Source: Bacillota bacterium
GTDB taxonomy: Bacteria; Bacillota_E; JAJZYS01; JAILZS01
DNA: 5,126 nucleotides
Direction of reading: 5' to 3'
NCBI GenBank assembly: GCA_021817625.1
Contig: JAKASY010000204.1
Coordinates: forward strand, 1-5,126
The position numbers and the translations under genes are program-made. Positions 1-5,126 of this stretch are shown in pieces. Position 1 is the stretch's first letter; each line of letters starts with the position of its first letter. The notes under the pieces are model-generated. The model ran no database searches. It worked only from the letters and a program-made list of their open reading frames with translations, and was not told where the DNA came from.

Positions 1-62
1 GCGCCTTGGCCACACCGGCTCGGGCGGCGCTGGCGCGCGGCGCCGCGGTGGCGGCGTCGTGA
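1..62 (+). CDS. C-terminal end of an unidentified upstream gene (partial)
   Basis: A reading frame is open from the window edge (first full codon at base 3) and ends in TGA at 60-62. The visible tail is 19 residues, rich in Ala and Arg (ending AALARGAAVAAS). The stop overlaps the GTG start of the next gene as GTGA, the usual sign of two translationally coupled genes in one operon, and that overlap is the main reason to believe in it. The tail is too short to show any family. In DNA this GC-rich a 60-base open frame is weak evidence on its own; the other two forward frames are also open here. Confidence 0.45.
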   Translation, partial: ALATPARAALARGAAVAAS

Positions 63-1420
63 GCCGCCCCAAGCCGCGCCCCGCTGCGCGCGCCGGGCCG
101 CGCCCCGTGATCACGGCCGGGCTCGTCGTGTACCTCCTCGGCATCTTCGTCGGCGCCCTGGACGTGAACGTCCTGGGTCCGGCCCTTCCCCTCATCGCCC
201 GCGGATTCCACACGACCCTGGCCTGGACCGCCTGGACGGTGACGGCGTACACGGTCGCGTACGCCGCCTCCACCATCCTGGCCGGCGCCATCGGCGACCG
301 CGTCGGACGGCGTGGCACCTTCCGCGTCGGCGTCGCCCTGTTCGGCATCGCCTCGATCATCGCCGCCCTGAGCCCACACTTCGTGGTCTTCGTGCTGGCG
401 CGGGTGGTGCAGGGGGCCGGCGCGGGCGCCGTCTACCCCAACGCCCAGGCCGAGGGCGTGCAGGCCTTCCCGCCGGAGCGGCGCGGTCTCGCCCTCGGCC
501 TGTTCGGTGCCGTCTTCGGCCTTGCGAGCATCATCGGTCCCAATGTGGGCGGCGCCCTCGCCCAGTTCTACGGTTGGCCGGCGATCTTCTGGTTCAACGC
601 CTTCGCGGCGACCGCCGTGCTCGCCCTCTCCCTTCGCCTGCGCCCGGGCAGGGCGGGCGCCCGCGCCATGCCCGATGCCGCGGGCGGCATCGCCTTCGCC
701 TGCCTGCTCGCGGGCACGCTGCTCGGGTTGGCGGCGAGCGGACCGCTCCGCGTGGCGTGCCTCGGCGCCGCGGCCGCCGCCCTGGTCGTCTTTGTCTGGC
801 GCCAGCGGGCCGCTGCCGTGCCCTTCCTGGACCCCGCCCCGTTGGTCAGAGCCTCGGGCGGCTACCTCATGTTCGGCGCCGCCCTGATCGGGCTCAACAT
901 GTCGGCAGCCGTATTCGTGCCGGACCTGGCCCAGCGCGAGCTCGGCCTCGGGGTCCTGGCCTCCGGCGTCGCGCTCATGCCGGCGGCCGTCTCGGGCGCC
1001 ATCCTGGCAGGGGTCGGCGGCGCGCTCGTCGACCGCGTCGGCGCGCGCGCGGTGCTCCTCATCGGACTCGGCGCGGGCGTGGTCGGCGGCCTGCTCCTGG
1101 CCGCGGGCAGGGTGGACGACCTGACGTTCTTCCTGGCGATGGTCGCGTTCGGCCTGGCGACGGCGTTCACCATGGGGGCCCCGATCAACCGCATGGCCAT
1201 CGCCCTCTACGCCGACGCCCAGGCGGGCGAGGCGCTGTCGCTGGTCGCGGTGTTCCGCTCGGTCGGCCTGGCGGCGGGACCGGTGCTCTTGACGCAGGCC
1301 CAGGACCTGCGCGGCTTCACCGGGATGTTCGGCACCGTGGCCCTGGCGTCGGCCGTCGCCCTGGTCGTGTTCTGGCGCATGCGAGGGCCGAGCGTATCCC
1401 GTCGACCCATGCCGGCGTAG
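59..1420 (+). CDS. MFS transporter, DHA2-like (14 TM), probable drug/metabolite efflux
   Basis: This 453-residue inner-membrane protein is a major facilitator, most likely a proton-driven exporter of drugs or metabolites; the substrate cannot be read from the sequence. Visible motifs are a DHA-type helix 1 motif (L34-D35 to P44, LDVNVLGPALP), motif A in loop 2-3 (G76 to R85, GAIGDRVGRR), motif C in helix 5 typical of exporters (G154 to G165, with GPNVGG at 160-165) and a second motif-A-like loop (GGALVDRVGAR, 320-330). Hydrophobic stretches suggest 14 helices, including the two extra central ones (about 207-227 and 229-248) followed by the PFLDPAPLV segment usual in EmrB/QacA-type proteins. 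The length fits the family. The GTG start overlaps the preceding stop and has only a poor Shine-Dalgarno; the frame stays open to the window edge, so an earlier start is possible. No functional link to the oxidase genes downstream is apparent. Confidence 0.88.
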   Translation: MSRPKPRPAARAGPRPVITAGLVVYLLGIFVGALDVNVLGPALPLIARGFHTTLAWTAWTVTAYTVAYAASTILAGAIGDRVGRRGTFRVGVALFGIASIIAALSPHFVVFVLARVVQGAGAGAVYPNAQAEGVQAFPPERRGLALGLFGAVFGLASIIGPNVGGALAQFYGWPAIFWFNAFAATAVLALSLRLRPGRAGARAMPDAAGGIAFACLLAGTLLGLAASGPLRVACLGAAAAALVVFVWRQRAAAVPFLDPAPLVRASGGYLMFGAALIGLNMSAAVFVPDLAQRELGLGVLASGVALMPAAVSGAILAGVGGALVDRVGARAVLLIGLGAGVVGGLLLAAGRVDDLTFFLAMVAFGLATAFTMGAPINRMAIALYADAQAGEALSLVAVFRSVGLAAGPVLLTQAQDLRGFTGMFGTVALASAVALVVFWRMRGPSVSRRPMPA

Positions 1421-1512
1421 GACTTTCGGCCCAGCCCCCGACGGGGTAGAATGTCAGCGGTCATGTGAGATCCTTCCCAAGTTGGCAGTGCGCATGGCGC
1501 GCGCGGCGGCAG

Positions 1513-1521
1513 TGGTAAACT
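1513..1521 (+). promoter_or_regulatory. Candidate extended -10 promoter for the oxidase operon (weak)
   Basis: In the 168-base gap before ctaC, TGGTAAACT has the TGn plus -10 form (TAAACT matches TATAAT at 4 of 6), and would start a transcript near 1528 with a leader of about 60 bases. No -35 box lies at proper spacing; the nearest good match, TTGGCA at 1482-1487, is 28 bases away. An alternative in the same place is an ECF-sigma-like pair, GGAAAC at 1523-1528 and CGTT at 1546-1549, separated by 17 bases. Neither can be preferred by eye. Position in the only sizeable gap, in front of an operon, is the main support. Confidence 0.25.
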
Positions 1522-1572
1522 AGGAAACCGTAGCCGCGGATAGGGCGTTCCGACGACAGCAACGGCGCAATC

Positions 1573-1577
1573 GGAGG
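1573..1577 (+). promoter_or_regulatory. Shine-Dalgarno of ctaC (GGAGG), fixes the TTG start
   Basis: GGAGG lies 11 bases before the TTG at 1589, slightly longer than ideal spacing. An in-frame TAG at 1541-1543 and the absence of any ATG, GTG or TTG between it and 1589 make this TTG the first possible start. The next in-frame TTG (1607) has no comparable site, and starting there would leave only a short, less basic N-region before the lipoprotein signal. The last G belongs to a 10-base palindrome, GCGGATCCGC (1577-1586), that fills most of the spacer. Confidence 0.7.
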
Positions 1578-1588
1578 CGGATCCGCTT

Positions 1589-2611
1589 TTGGCTTTTCGG
1601 CGATGGTTGAGGGCGCGGTGGTGGGCCGTCGGCGGCGCACTGTCGGCCCTGGGCCTCACGGGGTGCGCGGCGGCGCCCGAGTCGACGTTCAACCCGGCGG
1701 GCCCCGTGGCGCAGCTTCAGCTCTCCATGATGGAACTCAGCTTTTGGATCATGGCCGGAATCTTCCTCGTGGTGGCCGGCGTCCTGGCGGTCGCCGTCAT
1801 CCGCTTCCGCGAACGCAAGGGCCAGCGCGACGAGCTGCCGCCGCAGGTCGAGGGCAACACCTTCCTTGAGCTCCTCTGGACGATCGTGCCGATCCTCCTC
1901 CTCGCCATCCTCGGCGTGATCACGGTGTCCGGCTCGTTCGCGCTGGCCAACCTCGCGCCGGCGAAGAAGGCCGTGGTCGTGCAGGTGACGGCGCACCAGT
2001 ACTGGTGGGCCTTCACCTATCCGCAGACCGGGATCACCACGGCCGACGACCTGCACATCCCCGTGGGGGAGAAGGTCGACCTCGAGCTGACCTCGGCCGA
2101 CGTCATGCACGCCTTCTGGGTCCCGCGCCTGGGCGGCAAGACGGACGCGGTGCCGGGCCGCACGAACTACATGTGGCTCGAGGCCACGAAGCCCGGCGTC
2201 TACACCGGCCAGTGCGCGGAGTTCTGCGGCACGGGCCACGCCGACATGCGCATCGTCGTGGACGCCCAGCCCAAGGCGCAGTACGAAGCGTGGGTGCAGA
2301 CGATGAAGCACCCGCACAGCGTGCCGACGAAGGGCCTCGCCAAGCAGGGATACCTCGACTTCAAGACCGCCGGCTGCTTCGCGTGCCACACGATCGGCGG
2401 CACCCAGTACCTCGGCGTGATCGGCCCGAACCTCACGAACATGGCGCTGCGGCCGAAGATCGCGGGCAACCTCCTGGCGAACACGCCCGCAAACCTCGCG
2501 GCCTGGATTCGCAACCCACCCGCGGTCAAGCCCGGCGCGCTCATGCCGAATCTTCACCTGTCCACGAGCCAGGTCCAGGCGCTTGTCGCCTACCTCGACA
2601 GCCTCAAGTAG
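1589..2611 (+). CDS. ctaC: Cytochrome c oxidase subunit II with fused cytochrome c (caa3-type)
   Basis: Subunit II accepts electrons through its own cytochrome c domain and passes them by the CuA centre to subunit I; both domains face outside the membrane. In order: a basic N-terminus and lipoprotein signal ending in the lipobox LTGC (C26 would be lipidated); two transmembrane helices (about 51-72 and 93-117), with E94 at the place of the K-channel entrance Glu; the aromatic HQYWW segment (136-140); CuA ligands H174, C209, E211, C213, H217 and M220; and a C-terminal class I cytochrome c with heme motif C263-F-A-C266-H267 and likely axial M319 in PGALMP. The 340-residue length fits a subunit II plus one cytochrome domain. 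The start is TTG with GGAGG upstream. ctaD follows after 45 bases. All key residues are present, so the protein should be functional. The alternative symbol is coxB. Confidence 0.96.
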   Translation: MAFRRWLRARWWAVGGALSALGLTGCAAAPESTFNPAGPVAQLQLSMMELSFWIMAGIFLVVAGVLAVAVIRFRERKGQRDELPPQVEGNTFLELLWTIVPILLLAILGVITVSGSFALANLAPAKKAVVVQVTAHQYWWAFTYPQTGITTADDLHIPVGEKVDLELTSADVMHAFWVPRLGGKTDAVPGRTNYMWLEATKPGVYTGQCAEFCGTGHADMRIVVDAQPKAQYEAWVQTMKHPHSVPTKGLAKQGYLDFKTAGCFACHTIGGTQYLGVIGPNLTNMALRPKIAGNLLANTPANLAAWIRNPPAVKPGALMPNLHLSTSQVQALVAYLDSLK

Positions 2612-2636
2612 ACGCCGGCCCGCTCTGACGGGCGTC
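2611..2636 (+). other. Possible small hairpin between ctaC and ctaD
   Basis: GACGCC (2611-2616) can pair with GGCGTC (2631-2636) around a 14-base loop, starting on the last base of the ctaC stop. No T run follows; an A/T-poor stretch and the G tract of the ctaD ribosome site come next, so it is not an intrinsic terminator. It could affect mRNA stability or access to the ctaD start, but six-base GC stems are common by chance in this DNA. Confidence 0.25.
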
Positions 2637-2641
2637 ATCAA

Positions 2642-2651
2642 GGGGGGGGGG
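2642..2651 (+). promoter_or_regulatory. G10 homopolymer acting as the ctaD ribosome binding site
   Basis: Ten consecutive G, preceded by A, lie five bases before the GTG start of ctaD and are the only purine-rich stretch that could serve as its Shine-Dalgarno. G-rich RNA can pair with the CCUCC end of 16S rRNA using a G-U pair. A mononucleotide run of this length is prone to slippage, so its length may vary between cells or may be miscounted in the assembly. It lies outside coding sequence, so a length change would alter spacing and binding and would not shift a frame. Confidence 0.7.
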
Positions 2652-2656
2652 ATTCC

Positions 2657-4567
2657 GTGGCAGCCATCTCCGAGGTGGTGCATCAGCCGCCGCTGATCGA
2701 ACCCTACGAGGCCGGCCGTGGCTTGTGGTCGTGGCTATCGGTCGTGGACCACAAGCGCATCGCGCACCTGTACTTCATGGCCTCCGGCCTGTTCTTCTCG
2801 ATGGCGGGCATCGAGGCCCTCATGATGCGCGTGCAGCTCTTCCAGCCCAACGGCCACTTCGTGAGCGCGGAGCTCTTCAACCAGCTGTTCACGATGCACG
2901 GCACGACGATGATCTTCCTCGCCGTGATGCCGCTCTTCATCGCCTTCTTCAACGCCGCGGTGCCGCTCATGATCGGCGCGCGCGACGTCGCCTACCCGCG
3001 CCTCAACGCCCTGAGCTTCTGGCTCTTCCTGGCCGGCGGCCTGCTCCTCAACTCCAGCTGGTTCCTGGGCGGGGCGCCGGACGCCGGCTGGTTCAGCTAC
3101 GCCCCGATCTCGACCGTGGCGTACAATCCGGGCCTCGGCATCGACTTCTACGCCATCGGCCTGCAGATCGCCGGCATCGGCACGCTCGCGACCGGCATCA
3201 ACTTCCTCGTGACGATCCTGAACATGCGCGCGCCCGGCATGAGCCTCATGCGCATGCCACTGTTCGTCTGGACGGTGCTCGTGACGTCGGTCCTCATCCT
3301 GCTCGCCTTCCCGGCGTTGACGGTGAACCTCTTCCTCCTGATGTTCGACCGCATCATCGGCACGCAGTTCTTCAACGCGACGGTGGGCGGCGCGCCGCTC
3401 TTGTGGTCGAACCTGTTCTGGGTGTTCGGGCATCCCGAGGTCTACATCCTCATCCTGCCGACGTTCGGCATCGTCTCCGAGGTCGTGGCCACCTACTCGC
3501 GCAAGCCCCTGTTCGGCTACAGCACGATGGTCATGGCCACCGTGGCGATCGGCTTTTTGTCCTTCATGGTCTGGGTCCACCACATGTTCACCCTGGGCTA
3601 CGGGCCGTGGGTGAACTCGATCTTCGCCCTCACCTCGATGATCATCGCGGTGCCCACGGGCGTGAAGATCTTCAACTGGCTGGCGACGATGTGGGGCGGC
3701 CACATCCGCTTCCACATGCCGATGTGGTGGGTCGCGGCGTTCATCGTGACGTTCACCATCGGCGGCGTCACGGGCGTGATGCTCGCCATGGCACCCGCGG
3801 ACCTCCAGTTCAACAACACCTACTTCGTGGTCGCCCACTTCCACTACGTGATGATCGGCGGCTCGCTCTTCGGGCTCCTCGCCGGACTGTACTACTGGTT
3901 TCCGAAGATCTGCGGGCGCCTTCTGAACGAGCGCTTCGGCAAGTGGTCCTTCTGGCTGGTCGTGGCCGGCTTCAACATCACGTTCTTCCCCATGCACTTC
4001 CTCGGCCTCATCGGCATGCCGCGGCGCGTGTACACCTACGCCCCGGGGCTGGGGTTCACGACGTGGAACGAGATCTCTACCGTTGGCGCCTTCATCCTTG
4101 GCGCGGGCATGGTCCTGCTCGCGCTCAACGTCGTGATCAGCGCCGTGGCGGGCGAGAAGGCGACGGCCGACCCGTGGGACGGCCGCACGCTGGAGTGGAG
4201 CCTGCCGTCGCCGGTGCCCCCGTACAACTTCGGCGAGGTCCCGCTCGTGCGCGGGCGTGACGCGCTGTGGGTGGAGAAGATGCACGGCAACGGCCGCATG
4301 CTGCCGGCGCCGGCGGCGCCGGACCACCACACGCCCGCGGGCGCCGTGCACATGCCCAAGCCCACGGTGCTGCCCCTCGTGCTGGCGGTGGCGATCATGG
4401 CGCTCGGCTACGCCATGCTGTTCCGCAGCCTGCCGACGGCGATCATCGCCGGGGCGGTGGCGGTGTTCACGCTCCACCGGCAGATGTTCACCGCCGACCC
4501 CGGCGAGTTCATGCGGCTCATGCCGGACGATCCGGCCATGGCGACGGCGCAGGGAGGAGCCCAGTAG
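2657..4567 (+). CDS. ctaD: Cytochrome c oxidase subunit I (A1-type heme-copper oxidase, caa3)
   Basis: This is the catalytic, proton-pumping subunit that reduces O2 to water. Ligands are all visible: heme a H81 and H396, heme a3 H394, CuB H259, H308 and H309, with Y263 in HPEVY as the cross-linked Tyr. Proton paths are intact: D-channel D110, N117 and E261; K-channel T334 and K337 in AVPTGVK. The Arg pair that holds the heme propionates is R456-R457. Twelve core helices are followed by a loop of about 70 residues (499-569) and two more hydrophobic helices (about 570-588 and 591-606), giving 14, as in Bacillus-type caa3 enzymes; the 636-residue length agrees. Unusually, the two residues aligned with the Mg/Mn ligands of the mitochondrial-type enzyme (His-Asp of HDTYY) are N386-N387. 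The start is GTG after a G10 tract. The stop TAG directly abuts the ctaE ATG. The alternative symbol is coxA. Confidence 0.97.
   Translation: MAAISEVVHQPPLIEPYEAGRGLWSWLSVVDHKRIAHLYFMASGLFFSMAGIEALMMRVQLFQPNGHFVSAELFNQLFTMHGTTMIFLAVMPLFIAFFNAAVPLMIGARDVAYPRLNALSFWLFLAGGLLLNSSWFLGGAPDAGWFSYAPISTVAYNPGLGIDFYAIGLQIAGIGTLATGINFLVTILNMRAPGMSLMRMPLFVWTVLVTSVLILLAFPALTVNLFLLMFDRIIGTQFFNATVGGAPLLWSNLFWVFGHPEVYILILPTFGIVSEVVATYSRKPLFGYSTMVMATVAIGFLSFMVWVHHMFTLGYGPWVNSIFALTSMIIAVPTGVKIFNWLATMWGGHIRFHMPMWWVAAFIVTFTIGGVTGVMLAMAPADLQFNNTYFVVAHFHYVMIGGSLFGLLAGLYYWFPKICGRLLNERFGKWSFWLVVAGFNITFFPMHFLGLIGMPRRVYTYAPGLGFTTWNEISTVGAFILGAGMVLLALNVVISAVAGEKATADPWDGRTLEWSLPSPVPPYNFGEVPLVRGRDALWVEKMHGNGRMLPAPAAPDHHTPAGAVHMPKPTVLPLVLAVAIMALGYAMLFRSLPTAIIAGAVAVFTLHRQMFTADPGEFMRLMPDDPAMATAQGGAQ
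4552..4559 (+). promoter_or_regulatory. Shine-Dalgarno of ctaE inside the ctaD 3' end
   Basis: GGGAGGAG, a strong Shine-Dalgarno, lies in the last codons of ctaD and ends eight bases before the ATG at 4568. The ctaD stop (4565-4567) and this ATG touch with no spacer, so ribosomes finishing ctaD can reinitiate on ctaE. This supports coupled, near-equal synthesis of subunits I and III and fixes the ctaE start. Confidence 0.85.
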
Positions 4568-5126
4568 ATGGCACACGTCGTCTCGTCGGACGGGGCCGCG
4601 GCAGCCGCGGCGCACCACGAGGGCGCCGGCCAGAGCATCGACAACTCAACCCTCGGCTTCTGGATCTTCCTTTCGGCGGAGTGCATCCTGTTCGCCTCGC
4701 TCATCGGCACCTACATCCTCCTGCACACCCAGACCAACGGCGGCCCGACGCCCAAGAGCATCTTCGACCTGCGCCTGACGTTCATCGGCACGATCGCCCT
4801 TCTGCTCTCGAGCCTCACCATGGTGCTGGGCTACTACCAGGTTGTGCGCGGCAACTTCCGGGGCCTGCGCGTGTGGCTGCTCGTGACGATCGGCCTCGGC
4901 CTCGTGTTCCTGGTCGAGACAGCCTACGAGTTCGCCGGCTTCTGGCACGCCGGCCTGACGCTGCAGGCGAGCCCGTTCGGCTCGGCCTTCTACACGCTCG
5001 TCGGCTTCCACGCCATGCACGTCACCTTCGGCCTGTTCTGGATCACCTCGCTGCTCTTCTACTCCTTCAAGCCGCAGTTCGCCCGAGAGAGCCTGACGAA
5101 GGTCGGTGTCATGGGCCTGTACTGGC
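4568..5126 (+). CDS. ctaE: Cytochrome c oxidase subunit III, five-helix form (partial, 3' end cut by the window)
   Basis: My translation gives 186 residues open to the window edge. Subunit III is a membrane subunit that binds beside subunit I and stabilises proton uptake and turnover. Family signatures are LGFWIFLSAE at 29-38, with E38 at the place of the conserved helix Glu (E90 in bovine subunit III), the AYEF segment (119-122), and the FGSAFYTLVGFHAMHVTFG block (137-155, H148 and H151). Hydrophobic stretches near 29-53, 66-91, 101-124, 136-167 and from 179 on suggest five helices, lacking the first two of the seven-helix form; ctaD carries two extra C-terminal helices instead. The first 28 residues are a polar, Ala-rich tail (MAHVVSSDG, six Ala, HHEG). 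The sequence ends at GLYW, where the family normally continues with H-F and the last part of the final helix, so roughly 15-20 residues are missing. The alternative symbol is coxC. Confidence 0.95.
   Translation, partial: MAHVVSSDGAAAAAAHHEGAGQSIDNSTLGFWIFLSAECILFASLIGTYILLHTQTNGGPTPKSIFDLRLTFIGTIALLLSSLTMVLGYYQVVRGNFRGLRVWLLVTIGLGLVFLVETAYEFAGFWHAGLTLQASPFGSAFYTLVGFHAMHVTFGLFWITSLLFYSFKPQFARESLTKVGVMGLYW

Noticed and set aside
1434..1447. Hairpin GCCCC/GGGGT after the MFS stop as a terminator
   Set aside because: The stem has four GC pairs plus a G-T pair around a tetraloop and no T run follows, so it does not meet the pattern of an intrinsic terminator.
574..1449. Forward open frame overlapping the MFS gene
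   Set aside because: It lies in a different frame within a clear transporter and its product is Arg/Gly/Pro-rich with no membrane segments or motifs.
1447..1452. TAGAAT as a -10 box (5 of 6 match)
   Set aside because: The hexamer 17 bases upstream, TTTCGG at 1424-1429, is a poor -35, and there is no TGn extension. It would also give a leader of over 120 bases.
1494..1523. Nine-codon open frame (ATG to TAG) before ctaC as a leader peptide
   Set aside because: It has no Shine-Dalgarno, no run of informative codons and no alternative hairpins that would make an attenuator.
1585..1597. GCTTTT repeated twice, 7 bases apart, around the ctaC start
   Set aside because: The two short copies have no further context, and the second lies in the coding sequence. 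Chance is sufficient explanation.
1520..2683. Minus-strand open frame of 387 codons opposite ctaC
   Set aside because: It is antisense to subunit II, has Arg/His/Asp-rich composition without domain signatures, and results from high third-position GC.
2725..4260. Forward open frame of 511 codons overlapping ctaD
   Set aside because: It is a frame shadow of ctaD, rich in Arg, His, Ala and Pro and lacking any recognisable domain.
4305..4322. GC-only repeat of CCGGCG/GGCGCC units within ctaD
   Set aside because: It encodes the Pro-Ala linker (LPAPAAP) in the loop before the extra helices and is explained by codon use in GC-rich DNA.
2735..4618. Long minus-strand open frame of 627 codons opposite ctaD
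   Set aside because: It is antisense to an unmistakable subunit I gene. Its translation is a low-complexity mix of His, Arg, Glu, Asp and Ala, as expected from the opposite strand of GC-rich coding DNA.

Overview
The window is 5.1 kb of very GC-rich bacterial DNA with all genes on the + strand. It holds the last codons of an unidentified gene, a complete 14-helix drug/metabolite efflux-type MFS transporter, a 168-base intergenic region, and the front of a caa3-type cytochrome c oxidase operon in the order subunit II (ctaC), subunit I (ctaD), subunit III (ctaE, cut by the window end about 15-20 residues short of its likely stop).

Layout: 1-62 is the probable C-terminus of a preceding gene whose TGA overlaps the GTG start of the transporter (GTGA). 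59-1420 is the DHA2-like MFS protein. 1421-1588 carries no credible gene and must hold the oxidase promoter unless transcription reads through from upstream; I see only weak promoter candidates and no convincing terminator. 1589-2611 is ctaC with a TTG start, a lipoprotein signal, a CuA domain and a fused cytochrome c domain. 2612-2656 is a short spacer ending in a run of ten G that serves as the ribosome binding site of ctaD. 2657-4567 is ctaD. ctaE starts at 4568, the base after the ctaD stop.

Together the three oxidase genes encode the core of an aerobic terminal oxidase. Electrons reach the fused cytochrome c of subunit II, pass to CuA, then to heme a and the heme a3/CuB centre of subunit I, where O2 is reduced to water with proton pumping. 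Subunit I keeps the D-channel Asp and Glu and the K-channel Lys, which marks it as an A1-type heme-copper oxidase. Its two extra C-terminal helices pair with a short five-helix subunit III, a known arrangement in Bacillus-type caa3 enzymes. A small subunit IV gene would be expected just downstream.

Organism: an aerobic bacterium with high-GC DNA. The lipoprotein subunit II with fused cytochrome c, the 14-helix subunit I and the II-I-III gene order resemble caa3 operons of Bacillota and some neighbouring phyla, so a high-GC Bacillota-like lineage is my best guess, held with low confidence. The respiratory genes are ordinary as a system. The points that deserve a second look are the G10 tract in the ctaD ribosome binding site and the Asn-Asn replacement at the usual His-Asp Mg/Mn site of subunit I. 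I found no sign of a previously undescribed system.
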